From the NCBI RefSeq assembly GCF_001279695.1, contig NZ_LGDD01000300.1, forward strand, positions 12,844 to 76,843: a stretch of DNA of 64,000 nucleotides. The letters are read 5' to 3'. The notes beneath the pieces are model-generated. The model ran no database searches. It saw only the letters and a program-made list of their open reading frames with translations, and was not told the DNA's origin. A program made the translations under genes and the position numbers. The first letter of the stretch is position 1, and each line of letters begins with the position of its first letter. Of this stretch, positions 50,560 through 59,138 are shown piece after piece. Origin of the DNA: Streptomyces sp. WM6378. Lineage in GTDB: Bacteria; Actinomycetota; Actinomycetes; Streptomycetales; Streptomycetaceae.

Positions 50560-51471
50560 GTGGGGAACTTCTTGGCAGGCAAGGTCATCGCAGTGACGGG
50601 GGCGGGCCGGGGCATCGGCCGCGCCGTCGCGCTGGCGGCGGCCGCCGAGGGAGCCAGGGTCGTCGTCAACGACTACGGCGTCTCGATCGAGGGCGCCGAG
50701 CCCAGCAGCGAGATCGCCGACGTGGTGGTGAAGGAGATCGTCGCGGCGGGCGGCGAGGCGGTGGCCGTCGCCGACGACATCTCGACTATGGCGGGCGGCC
50801 AGCGCATCGTGGACACGGCGCTCGCTCAGTACGGGCGGATCGACGGGGTGGTGTGCGTCGCGGGCATCCTGCGTGAACGCATGCTGTTCAACATGTCCGA
50901 GGAGGAGTGGGACCCGGTGGTCGCCACGCACCTGAAGGGCACGTTCACGGTGTTCCGGGCGGCGTCGGCGGTCATGCGCAAGCAGGGCTCGGGCACGCTG
51001 ATCGGCTTCACCAGCGGGAACCACCAGGGGAGTGTGGCGCAGGCGAACTACAGCGCGGCGAAGGGGGGGATCATTTCGCTGGTACGGAGTGCCGCGCTCG
51101 GCTTGCACAAATACGGGGTAACTGCCAATGCGGTGGCGCCTGTTGCCCGAACCCGGATGTCGGCGAACGTCCCCATGGAGCTGAAGGAGATCGGCTCGCC
51201 GGAGGATGTGGCGGCGCTGGTGGTCTATCTGCTGTCCGCGCGGGCCCGGGAGGAGGGGATCACGGGCCAGGTGTACACGATCGCGGGGCCCAAGATCGCG
51301 GTGTGGGCCCAGCCGCGGGAGCTTCGCGCGGGGTACGCGGAGGGGGCCTGGACCCCGGAACGGATCGCGGATTTCCTGCCGGGGACGGTGGGGGTGGACC
51401 CGATGCCGATGCTGGCGCAGTTGGAGGCGATGGCTCGGGCGGCGGCGTCTTCGGAGCGGCCGAATGGGTAG
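50560..51471 (+). CDS. Short-chain dehydrogenase/reductase
   Basis: A 303-residue SDR. The cofactor loop TGAGRGIG follows the first strand, DYGVSIEGAEPS suggests a longer loop at the cofactor-specificity site as in MFE-type hydroxyacyl-CoA dehydrogenases, and the catalytic YxxxK is in NYSAAKGG with the Ser in GFTSGN. The C-terminal 60 residues beyond the fold (WAQPRELRAGYAEGAW...) also match multifunctional-enzyme-like SDRs. It may oxidise a 3-hydroxyacyl-CoA in this pathway. Start GTG 50560 with GGAAGGGG ahead. Confidence 0.9.
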   Translation: MGNFLAGKVIAVTGAGRGIGRAVALAAAAEGARVVVNDYGVSIEGAEPSSEIADVVVKEIVAAGGEAVAVADDISTMAGGQRIVDTALAQYGRIDGVVCVAGILRERMLFNMSEEEWDPVVATHLKGTFTVFRAASAVMRKQGSGTLIGFTSGNHQGSVAQANYSAAKGGIISLVRSAALGLHKYGVTANAVAPVARTRMSANVPMELKEIGSPEDVAALVVYLLSARAREEGITGQVYTIAGPKIAVWAQPRELRAGYAEGAWTPERIADFLPGTVGVDPMPMLAQLEAMARAAASSERPNG

Positions 51472-51482
51472 TGGGTCCGGGG

Positions 51483-51587
51483 GGTGGGGGCATCCCGGGG
51501 GGTTTGCCCACCCGCCCACCCGTTGCGCGGAGTTGGACGGCTCGGCCCTCCTGGGGCTCCGCCTCAGACCCCGGGATGCCCCACCCC
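51483..51587. repeat. Inverted repeat at the edge of an intergenic repeat block
   Basis: GGTGGGGGCATCCCGGGG at 51483-51500 pairs with CCCCGGGATGCCCCACCCC at 51569-51587 with one extra base. It lies just after the SDR stop and may end transcription. Confidence 0.6.
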
Positions 51588-51659
51588 ACCCCTCCCCGTT
51601 GTGACACTCTGCGGCTCCGCCGCGTGACCTCCGGGGGTGGGTGGCTCGGCTGCGGCCCG

Positions 51660-51960
51660 GCGGTCGCTCCTGGGGCTTCGCCCCGGACCCCGTTCGCGCC
51701 TGAAGGGCGCTCGTCCTCAAACTCCCCCAAGGCCTCAAGGGCCAGGGGGGACCCCCATGACGGGCTGAAGATGCCAGGACTGGCCGGCGCCAGTCCTGTT
51801 AGGGGCGCGGGGCTATGACATGTGCGGCTCCGCCGCGTGGGCGCGACCAGCCACGCACGGTCCGCAGCCGAATAACGGGCGTATCCAGCCCCTCCGGCGT
51901 TTGAGGAGCGGCGGCCGACCCCGGGGGCGGAGCCCCCGGTGTCGGCCGCCGGGGCCCCGG
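51660..51960. repeat. Dispersed intergenic repeat, copy 1
   Basis: Within the 558-base gap between the SDR and dehydrogenase genes. It contains, in order, GCCTGAAGGGCGCTCGTCCT, GGCTGAAGATGCCAGG, AGGGGCGCGGGGCT, CCCTCCGGCGTTTGAGGAGC and GGGGGCGGAGCCCCCGG. The same elements occur in reverse order and orientation at 57340-57600. No gene is seen; open frames here are by-products of GC-rich repeats. Confidence 0.8.
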
Positions 51961-52029
51961 GCAACCAACCCGCCCTCGGAGACCACGCGGCGGAGCCGCG
52001 GGGGAAAGAGATCTGGCACAGGAGGCGCC

Positions 52030-53172
52030 ATGGACTTCCGCTTCAGTCCCCAGGACGACGCGTTCCGCCAGGACGCGAGAACCTGGCTGACGTCCCACTT
52101 GGCTCACCAACCCCCTGACTGGGAAGGGGAGTTGGGCCAGGGCGGATGGATCGGCATCGGCTGGCCGGATGCGACGTACGGCAACCGGACCGCCACCCTC
52201 ACCCAGCAGGTCGTCTGGGCCGAGGAGTACGCCCGGGCGCAGGCCCCCGCCCGCACCGGCCACATCGGCGAAAACCTCCTCGCCCCCACCCTCATCGCCC
52301 ACGGCACCCCCGAACAGAAGAGCCGCTTCCTGCCGCCCATCGCCCGCGGCGAGGAACTGTGGTGCCAGGGCTACAGCGAACCCGGCGCCGGCTCCGACCT
52401 GGCCGGCATCCGCACCGCCGCCCACCGCCACGGCGACGGCACGTACCGCATCACCGGCCAGAAGATCTGGACCTCGCTGGCCCGCGAGGCCGACTGGTGC
52501 TTCGTGCTGGCCCGCACCGGGGAGGGCTCACGGCGCCACCACGGCCTCTCGTTCCTCCTCGTACCGATGGACCAGCCCGGCAGGATCGAGGTCCGGCCGA
52601 TCCGGCAGATGACGGGGACGAGCGAGTTCAACGAGGTGTTCTTCGACGGGGCCGAGGCCCGCGCCGAGCACCTCGTGGGCGGCGAGGGCAACGGCTGGCA
52701 AGTGGCCATGAGCCTGCTCGCGCTGGAGCGCGGCGTGTCCACACTGGCTCAACAGGTCGGCTTCACAAGCGAGTTGCAACGTGTCATCGGCCTGGCCGTT
52801 TCCAACGACGCAGTTGCGGACCCCGCCCTCCGCGAGCAACTCGTCGAGCAATGGGCCGAGCTGAAGGTCATGCGGTGGAACGCGCTCCGCACGCTGGGGA
52901 GCTCGGGGGACGCCGGGGCGCCCAGCGTGGCCAAGCTGCTCTGGGGCGGGTGGCACCGGCGGCTCGGGGAGCTCGCGATGGCGGTGCGGGGGGCGGCAGG
53001 CACCGTAGCGCCGGCCGACTGGGACGAGTCGAGCCCGTACGCACTCGACCCGCTCCAGCACCTGTTCCTGTTCACCAGGGCCGACACGATCTACGGCGGC
53101 TCGGACGAGATTCAGCGCACCATCATCGCCGAGCGCGTGCTCGGCCTGCCGAGGGAGGTCCGTGTTCCGTGA
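52030..53172 (+). CDS. Acyl-CoA dehydrogenase
   Basis: A 380-residue full-length ACAD: WCQGYSEPGAGSDLAGIRTA, QKIWTSLAREADWCF, and IYGGSDEIQRTIIAERVLGLP at the end. ACAGGAGGC precedes the ATG. It is closely similar in motif spelling to the dehydrogenase at 46324 and is coupled by GTGA to the zinc alcohol dehydrogenase, so the two act on one substrate or on consecutive steps. Confidence 0.92.
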   Translation: MDFRFSPQDDAFRQDARTWLTSHLAHQPPDWEGELGQGGWIGIGWPDATYGNRTATLTQQVVWAEEYARAQAPARTGHIGENLLAPTLIAHGTPEQKSRFLPPIARGEELWCQGYSEPGAGSDLAGIRTAAHRHGDGTYRITGQKIWTSLAREADWCFVLARTGEGSRRHHGLSFLLVPMDQPGRIEVRPIRQMTGTSEFNEVFFDGAEARAEHLVGGEGNGWQVAMSLLALERGVSTLAQQVGFTSELQRVIGLAVSNDAVADPALREQLVEQWAELKVMRWNALRTLGSSGDAGAPSVAKLLWGGWHRRLGELAMAVRGAAGTVAPADWDESSPYALDPLQHLFLFTRADTIYGGSDEIQRTIIAERVLGLPREVRVP

Positions 53173-54218
53173 GAGGTGTCCTTTTCGACGGGAAGCAGAG
53201 CCAGGTCGTGGACGATCTGGAGATACGGGACCCGGGCCCCGGGGAGGTGCTCGTGGCCGTCGCGGCGGCGGGCCTGTGCCACTCCGACCTGTCCGTCATC
53301 GACGGGACGATCCCGTTCCCCGTGCCGGTGGTCCTCGGGCACGAGGGCGCGGGCGTGGTGGAGGCGGTGGGCGCGGGCGTCGGCCATGTGGCGCCCGGTG
53401 ACCACGTCGCGCTGTCCACGCTCGCCAACTGCGGGGCGTGCGCGGAGTGCGACCGGGGCCGGCCGACGATGTGCCGCAAGGCGATCGGCATGCCGGGCCG
53501 CCCGTTCTCGCGGGACGGGGCCCCGCTGTACCAGTTCGCCTCGAACTCGGCGTTCGCGGAACGCACCCTGGTCAAGGCCGTACAGGCGGTGAAGATCCCC
53601 GAGGACGTGCCGCTGGCGTCGGCGGCGCTGATCGGCTGCGGGGTGCTGACGGGCGTGGGCGCGGTGCTCAACCGGGCCGGGGTGGACATCGGCGAGACGG
53701 TCGTGGTCATCGGCACCGGCGGAATCGGCCTCAACGTCATCCAGGGTGCGCGCATCGCGGGCGCCTCGGTGATCGTCGCCGTCGACAACAACCCGGCGAA
53801 GGAGGCGCTGGCCCGCCAGTTCGGGGCGACGCACTTCCTGCCCTCGGCGGAGGGCGTCCGCGAGATCCTGCCGTCCGGCGCCGACCACGCCTTCGAGTGC
53901 GTGGGCCACCCCGGCCTCGTCCGCGCGGCCGTCGACCTCCTGGACCGCCACGGCCAGGCGATCCTCCTCGGCATGACCGCCCCCACGGTGGAGGCGTCCT
54001 TCCTGCCGGCCGCCCTGTTCCTGGACAAGTCCATCCTGGGCTGCCGATACGGCAGCTCCCGCCCCCAACGCGACATCCCCCGCTACGCCGACCTGTACCG
54101 CAAGGGAGCCCTGCTCCTCGACGAACTGGTCACCAAGACGTACCCCGTCGAGGACTTCGCGAAGGCGGCGGACGACCTGCACCATGGGCGGGTGGCCCGG
54201 GGGGTGCTGACCTTCTAG
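53169..54218 (+). CDS. Zinc-dependent alcohol dehydrogenase
   Basis: A 349-residue MDR-superfamily enzyme. The catalytic zinc ligands are Cys in AAGLCHSD, His in LGHEGAGVVEAVG and Cys near GCGVLTG. The structural zinc site has the four-Cys pattern NCGACAECDRGRPTMC. The NAD(P) loop is VIGTGGIGLNVIQGARIAGA. It resembles S-hydroxymethyl-mycothiol/glutathione and long-chain alcohol dehydrogenases. GTG 53169 overlaps the upstream stop. Confidence 0.92.
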   Translation: MRGVLFDGKQSQVVDDLEIRDPGPGEVLVAVAAAGLCHSDLSVIDGTIPFPVPVVLGHEGAGVVEAVGAGVGHVAPGDHVALSTLANCGACAECDRGRPTMCRKAIGMPGRPFSRDGAPLYQFASNSAFAERTLVKAVQAVKIPEDVPLASAALIGCGVLTGVGAVLNRAGVDIGETVVVIGTGGIGLNVIQGARIAGASVIVAVDNNPAKEALARQFGATHFLPSAEGVREILPSGADHAFECVGHPGLVRAAVDLLDRHGQAILLGMTAPTVEASFLPAALFLDKSILGCRYGSSRPQRDIPRYADLYRKGALLLDELVTKTYPVEDFAKAADDLHHGRVARGVLTF

Positions 54219-54244
54219 CCGAGCTGGAGAACACCCGGCCTCGG

Positions 54245-54270
54245 CCGCCGCCCGCCCGGGCGGGCGGCGG
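54245..54270. terminator. Bidirectional terminator palindrome
   Basis: A perfect 26-base GC palindrome (two 13-base arms, no spacer) between the convergent alcohol dehydrogenase and FG-GAP genes, with flanking bases extending the pairing. Confidence 0.75.
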
Positions 54271-54284
54271 GCGGCCGTCTGCCG

Positions 54285-56138
54285 TCAGGCTGCGGGGACC
54301 ACACCCGTGACCGTCGGGGCCAGGACGCCAGATGCCGGATCCGGCGCGGTGCCGGTGCCCTTCCACACGACGAGCCGCTGCTGGGTGTCGACGGCCCACA
54401 GGTCGGGGATGCCGTCGCCGGTGAGGTCGCCGTCGGAGCCCACGCGCGGGTACGCCGTCGGGTCTACGGCGCCGGAGAGCAGCCCCTGGGACGGGTCGGC
54501 GAACGCGCTGAAGTCCGGGGCTTGTGGCGTGCCCTTGATGTCGAAGGCGTGCAGGCTGCCGTCGCTCTTGGACCGCGCCCACAGGGTGGGCAGGTCGGTG
54601 CCCTTCGCGCGGCCCGGGGCGATCAGGTCGTAGCCGTCCCACTGGGTGCTGTCGGAGAGGAGGATGGCCGGGTCGTCGACCTGGTTGGTGGATCCGGCGA
54701 GAGCCAGCCAGAGCCGCCCGTTCTCGACGAACACGAGCGAGGTCCTGGGCAGCGCGTAGTAGCCGGTGCCGGTGGCCGTTCCGCTGTCGCCGACCGGGGA
54801 GCCGAAGGCGACGACCTGGGTTACGGAGGACCAGTCCGCGCCGAACCCTGCGTCTGCACAGGTGAGTTGGGAGCCGTCCGGCCTCGCACAGGCGGCCGGC
54901 TTGTTCACGCCGATGCTCGACTGCTGGTCGAAGACGCCGCCGTCGTTGCGGAAGACGTACAGACCCCGGCTGCCGGGCTCGTGGGCGATCAGGTCGTCGA
55001 CGTTGGAGTAGCCGAGGCTCCCCCGGTGCGTGAACTGCACCTCGCCCCAGCCTTTGCCGCCCGGTGCCACCGAGGACCGAGCGCTCTGCGGTGCGGCCGG
55101 GTCCGCACCGGGTCCGGCCTGGCGGAGGTTGCCCGCGCTGTCCGGCAGCAGGACATCGGGCTTGGCGTCCCCGTTGATGTCGCCGAAGACCGCGGTGGGG
55201 GCGGCCGGCCTGGCCGGGGCGTAGTAGCTGTACGCGGTGGGCTGGGACAGATTGCCCGCGTCGTCCTGGGTCTGCAGATAGACGGTGTTGGTGCCCCAGC
55301 TCGCGGGGGTGACCTTGATGTCGGTCCTGCCGTCCGTCAGTCGGACGACCCGGCTGTTGGTGGCGCTGTCGGTGCAACGCCAGCCGGTGGACGCGGCCTC
55401 GGCCGCATCCGTGGTCCAGCGCGCGCACGCCACCCCCGATGACCGGCTGCCGGCCGGGGCCGGGTCGGTGCCGAGCAGGGTGAACACGCCCTCTTCGCCC
55501 GCGTACTTCTTCGGCTTCGCCCCCACGCTGCCCGACTCGGGGAAGTCCGTCGAGGTGACCTTGGAGGTGGGCGGGGTGCGGTCGACGCGGAAGGAGCAGG
55601 GCGTGGGCACCGCACTCGCCAGGGCGGTGTCCGTGGTCACGGCCTGCCACTCGTACTGATGGCCGTCGGCCAGCGGGCCGACGTTCACGGTGGCATCGCT
55701 GTGGCTGCTGCCCCAACCGGTCGTGTGCCACTCGGTCTTGCGGGCGTCCTCGTCCCGGAGCCGGAAGGCGGTAGCGAGCTGGTGGCGGGCGGGGGAGTCG
55801 GTGGCCACGGTCAGCGTGATGCCGGTGTTCGCACCGACCCAGCCGGGATTCGTCGCCGAGGGGAAGCAGCCGTCATACGCGCCGGTCGCGGCGAATCCGG
55901 GTGTGGGACCGGTGCGGGGCGCGGACACGGAGGGCCGGCCGGCCGGTGCGGCGACGGCCGTGGGAGCGGTGAGCAGTCCGGTGCCGAGCGAGAGAGTGAC
56001 GGCGGACAGCGCTGTGACGGTCCGGCAGGCGGAGCGGTGTAAGGGGCGCGATGGTCTCAAGGCGTTCGTCCCTGCTGCTGGTCGGCCCGCTGAGGGACCG
56101 GTCCGGAATCTGTCTGCCGGAGATCCTCCCAGAACCAC
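54285..56138 (-). CDS. Secreted FG-GAP/VCBS repeat protein with a TTA codon
   Basis: A protein of up to 617 residues. The signal peptide is at about residues 35-62 (VTALSAVTLSLGTGLLTAPT). Ig-like/FN3-like strands fill the centre (HQYEWQAVTTDT, DRTPPTSKVTSTDFPESG). Two FG-GAP calcium-loop repeats are clear, VFGDINGDAKPDVLL and DGDLTGDGIPDLW, at the ends of a beta-propeller-like domain. A Leu just ahead of the signal peptide is encoded by TTA (56040-56042), so translation should need the bldA tRNA. The start is uncertain: GTG 56138, or a TTG shortly before the TTA codon. Confidence 0.85.
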   Translation of the reverse strand: MVLGGSPADRFRTGPSAGRPAAGTNALRPSRPLHRSACRTVTALSAVTLSLGTGLLTAPTAVAAPAGRPSVSAPRTGPTPGFAATGAYDGCFPSATNPGWVGANTGITLTVATDSPARHQLATAFRLRDEDARKTEWHTTGWGSSHSDATVNVGPLADGHQYEWQAVTTDTALASAVPTPCSFRVDRTPPTSKVTSTDFPESGSVGAKPKKYAGEEGVFTLLGTDPAPAGSRSSGVACARWTTDAAEAASTGWRCTDSATNSRVVRLTDGRTDIKVTPASWGTNTVYLQTQDDAGNLSQPTAYSYYAPARPAAPTAVFGDINGDAKPDVLLPDSAGNLRQAGPGADPAAPQSARSSVAPGGKGWGEVQFTHRGSLGYSNVDDLIAHEPGSRGLYVFRNDGGVFDQQSSIGVNKPAACARPDGSQLTCADAGFGADWSSVTQVVAFGSPVGDSGTATGTGYYALPRTSLVFVENGRLWLALAGSTNQVDDPAILLSDSTQWDGYDLIAPGRAKGTDLPTLWARSKSDGSLHAFDIKGTPQAPDFSAFADPSQGLLSGAVDPTAYPRVGSDGDLTGDGIPDLWAVDTQQRLVVWKGTGTAPDPASGVLAPTVTGVVPAA

Positions 56139-56210
56139 TCCCTGCGTGCCGAACTTTTGTTCGGGATGCTGGGGGGTGCAAGCTCACATGCGGCAGTCCC
56201 TTGTGTGATC

Positions 56211-57206
56211 TCAGCCCGCCGCCCCCGCCCGGAACGTACGCCGGTAGACCGTCGGGGGGACGCCCAGCGCCGCCTGGAGGTGCTGGCGCAGGGATGTCGC
56301 CGTGCCGAAGCCTGCCGCGCGGGCTATCGCGTCCACCGACAGGTCGGTGGATTCCAGGAGGTGGCGGGCGTGTTCCACGCGTTGTTGGGTGAGCCACTGG
56401 CCGGGGCTCAGGCCCACCTCCTCGCGGAACCGGCGGGTGAAGGTGCGGACCGACATCGCCTCCCGTTCGGCCAGGTCGCGCAGCTGGATCGGCTCGTGCA
56501 GGCGGCCGAGCGCCCAGGCCCGCGCGGCCGTTGTCGTCGCCAACTGAGGCTCTGGGACCGGGCGTTGGATGAATTGGGACTGGCCGCCCGGGCGGTGCGG
56601 GGGTACGACCGTCCGCCGGGCCACGTCGTTGGCGACCGCCGAGCCGTGGTCGCGCCGCACGATGTGCAGGCACAGGTCGATCCCGGCGGCCACGCCCGCC
56701 GAGGTCAGCACGTCGCCGTCGTCGATGAACAGGACCTCCGGGTCCACGTCCACGGCGGGGAAGGTCTGCTGGAAGTGCGCGGCGGAGGCCCAGTGCGTGG
56801 CGGCCGGGCGGCCGTCGAGATAGCCGGCCGCCGCCAGGACGTAGCCGCCGGTGCAGATCGACACCATGCGCGTGCCGGGGCGTACGAGGGAGAGGGCGGC
56901 GGCCAGTTCGGGGGTGAGCACGCCCTCCTCGAAGACCGGGCCGAGTTCGTACGATGCCGGGATCACGACCGTGTCGGCGGTGGCCAGGACCTCGGGGCCG
57001 TTCTCGACCAGGATCGAGAAGTCCGCGTCCGTGCGGACGGGGCCCGGCGGGCGGATCGAGCAGGTCACCACTTCGTAGAGCGGCCCGCGCGCCGGGTCCG
57101 CGGCGCGGCCGAAGATCCGCTGCGGGATGCCGAGTTCGAAGGGGAGCAGACCGTCGAGGGCCAGGACGACGACGCGGTGGGGTGGTGCGTGGCCGGGCTC
57201 GTTCAT
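56211..57206 (-). CDS. GlxA/FtrA-type AraC-family regulator
   Basis: A 331-residue regulator. Residues 10-190 form a DJ-1/PfpI-like domain (VVVLALDGLLPFELGIPQRI; nucleophile-elbow region RMVSICTGGYVLAAAG with Cys). Residues 235-325 form two AraC HTH motifs (IQLRDLAEREAMSVRTFTRR and LSVDAIARAAGFGTATSLRQ). GAGGAGG precedes the ATG. Members usually activate nearby metabolic genes. The MFS gene lies some 500 bases away in the opposite direction. Ligand unknown. Confidence 0.92.
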   Translation of the reverse strand: MNEPGHAPPHRVVVLALDGLLPFELGIPQRIFGRAADPARGPLYEVVTCSIRPPGPVRTDADFSILVENGPEVLATADTVVIPASYELGPVFEEGVLTPELAAALSLVRPGTRMVSICTGGYVLAAAGYLDGRPAATHWASAAHFQQTFPAVDVDPEVLFIDDGDVLTSAGVAAGIDLCLHIVRRDHGSAVANDVARRTVVPPHRPGGQSQFIQRPVPEPQLATTTAARAWALGRLHEPIQLRDLAEREAMSVRTFTRRFREEVGLSPGQWLTQQRVEHARHLLESTDLSVDAIARAAGFGTATSLRQHLQAALGVPPTVYRRTFRAGAAG

Positions 57207-57296
57207 GCGTCCTCCTCGGTGGCGGGGTGGGTTTGCGCCGTTGCCTGACAGGCCTGCGGCCTTGTGACGGACAAGTCCCCGATCGGCCGGGACATT

Positions 57297-57624
57297 CCCC
57301 CACCCCGCCCCTTCCCGAGACCCTCCGGGGGGTTGAGATGAGCTGAGGTTCGTTACCGGGGGCGCTGCCCCCGGACCCCCGCTCCTCAAACGCCGGAGGG
57401 GCTGAGTGTGGTCCGCTTTTGGCTGCCGGTCGTCTGTGGGCTGGTCGCGCAGTTCCCCGCGCCCCTAGCGGGATTGACGCTGGCCGGCACTGGCATCTTC
57501 AGCCTGTCCGGCGATTGAGGACGAGCGCCCTTCAGGCGCGATCGGGGTCTGGGGCGGAGCCCCAGGAAACCCGGCTTCACCCCTTTCCAACCCCCGGAGG
57601 GTCTCGGGAAGGGGCGGGGTGGGG
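57297..57624. repeat. MITE-like element with terminal inverted repeats, copy 2
   Basis: About 328 bases bounded by near-perfect inverted repeats of 37-39 bases: 57297-57335 reads CACCCCGCCCCTTCCCGAGA and on to GGTTG; 57588-57624 is its complement with one base missing. Inside lie the elements shared with 51660-51960, in inverse orientation. There is no transposase gene. It fills most of the 520-base gap between the regulator and MFS genes. Confidence 0.78.
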
Positions 57625-57726
57625 AAAGAATCAGGCCCGCCCCCGAACCGCCCATGGCCCGATCCCTGCGAACAGTGACCATTCAGCCACTCGTACGAGA
57701 AGACTCGTACAGCCAGGCTGACTGAC

Positions 57727-59034
57727 GTGACCCAGACAACCGACAGCCCCCAAGTCGCGCCCGCCCCCCGGCGGAAGGCCGAGCCCAGGATTCACCGCGC
57801 CTGGTTCGTGGCGGCCGTCGCCTTCGTCACGATCATCGGGGCGGCGGCCTTCCGTTCACTGCCCGGACTGCTCATCGACCCGCTGCACAGCGAGTTCCAC
57901 TGGTCGCGCGGCACGATCGGCGCCGCGGTCTCCGTGAACCTCGCGCTCTACGGCCTGACCGCGCCCTTCGCCGCAGCCCTGATGGACCGCTTCGGCATCC
58001 GCAAGGTCGTCGCCGTCGCACTGACCGTGATCGCGGTCGGTTCAGGGCTCACCGTCTTCATGCACCACGCCTGGCAACTCGTCCTGTCCTGGGGGCTGTT
58101 GGTCGGCTTGGGCAGCGGATCGATGGCGCTCGCGTTCGCGGCGACCGTCACCAACCGCTGGTTCACCGAGCGCCGCGGCCTGGTCACCGGCATCCTGACC
58201 GCGGCCTCCGCCTCCGGCCAGCTGATCTTCCTGCCGCTGCTCTCCTGGATGGTCGAGGCCCACGGATGGCGCCCGGCCGCCATCACCGTGACCCTGGCCG
58301 CGCTCGCCGTCGTCCCCTTCGTGTGGCTGCTGCTCCGCGACCACCCGGCAGACGTGGGCCTCGCGCCGTACGGGGCGACTACGTACGTGCCCAAGCCCGC
58401 CCCCGTCACGGGAGCTGCCCGCCGCACCCTCACCGTCCTCGTCAAGGCCGCCCGCACCGGACCGTTCTGGCTGCTCGCGGGCACCTTCGCGATCTGCGGC
58501 GCCTCCACCAACGGCCTGGTCCAGACGCACTTCGTACCGGCCGCCCACGACCACGGCATGCCCGTCACGGCCGCTGCCGGACTGCTCGCCGTCATCGGCG
58601 TCTTCGACGTCGCGGGCACGATCTTCTCCGGCTGGCTCACCGACCGCTTCGAGTCGCGTCGGCTGCTCGCCACGTACTACGCCCTGCGCGGCATCTCGCT
58701 CCTGTTTCTCCCCATGCTGCTCGCGCCCACCGTCCATCCCCCGATGATCTTCTTCATCGTCTTCTACGGGCTCGACTGGGTGGCCACCGTGCCGCCCACC
58801 ATCGCCCTGTGCCGCCAGCACTACGGCGAGGACAGCGCGATCGTCTTCGGCTGGGTGCTCGCGTCGCACCAGGTCGGCGCGGCCGTCATCGCCTTCCTCG
58901 GCGGGGTGGCCCGCGACGTCTTCGGCAGTTACGACGTCGTCTGGTACGCCTCGGGCGCGCTGTGCGCGGCCGCCGCGCTGATGGCCCTGGTCATCCGCCG
59001 CCGGGACCCCGCCGGGGAACCGCTCGCGGTGTGA
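57727..59034 (+). CDS. MFS transporter
   Basis: A 435-residue permease with 12 predicted helices. After helix 2 comes DRFGIRKVVAVAL, the MFS loop 2-3 motif, repeated in the second half as DRFESRRLLATYY. It resembles the oxalate/formate-antiporter-like and monocarboxylate MFS branch, which fits import of a carboxylic acid for the pathways around it (inference). GTG start at 57727. Confidence 0.88.
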   Translation: MTQTTDSPQVAPAPRRKAEPRIHRAWFVAAVAFVTIIGAAAFRSLPGLLIDPLHSEFHWSRGTIGAAVSVNLALYGLTAPFAAALMDRFGIRKVVAVALTVIAVGSGLTVFMHHAWQLVLSWGLLVGLGSGSMALAFAATVTNRWFTERRGLVTGILTAASASGQLIFLPLLSWMVEAHGWRPAAITVTLAALAVVPFVWLLLRDHPADVGLAPYGATTYVPKPAPVTGAARRTLTVLVKAARTGPFWLLAGTFAICGASTNGLVQTHFVPAAHDHGMPVTAAAGLLAVIGVFDVAGTIFSGWLTDRFESRRLLATYYALRGISLLFLPMLLAPTVHPPMIFFIVFYGLDWVATVPPTIALCRQHYGEDSAIVFGWVLASHQVGAAVIAFLGGVARDVFGSYDVVWYASGALCAAAALMALVIRRRDPAGEPLAV

Positions 59035-59055
59035 TCCCCTCTTCCTGTACGGGAC

Positions 59056-59091
59056 GGACGTCTCCGGGGACGTCTCCGGGGACGTTTCCGT
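59056..59091 (+). repeat. Three tandem 12-bp repeats
   Basis: GGACGTCTCCGG twice, then GGACGTTTCCGT, in the 104-base gap between the MFS gene and the lipoprotein gene. CCGTACGG-like inverted bases flank it. It may contain an operator or a weak terminator. Confidence 0.65.
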
Positions 59092-59138
59092 ACGGGGAGC
59101 CGTGTGTTCCTCGACGGGGGAAACCGAGGGGGAACGCC

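Noticed and set aside
51260..51964. Open frames in the 51.5-52.0 kb intergenic region
   Set aside because: They arise from GC-rich dispersed repeats; products are Pro/Ala/Arg-rich with no start signals.
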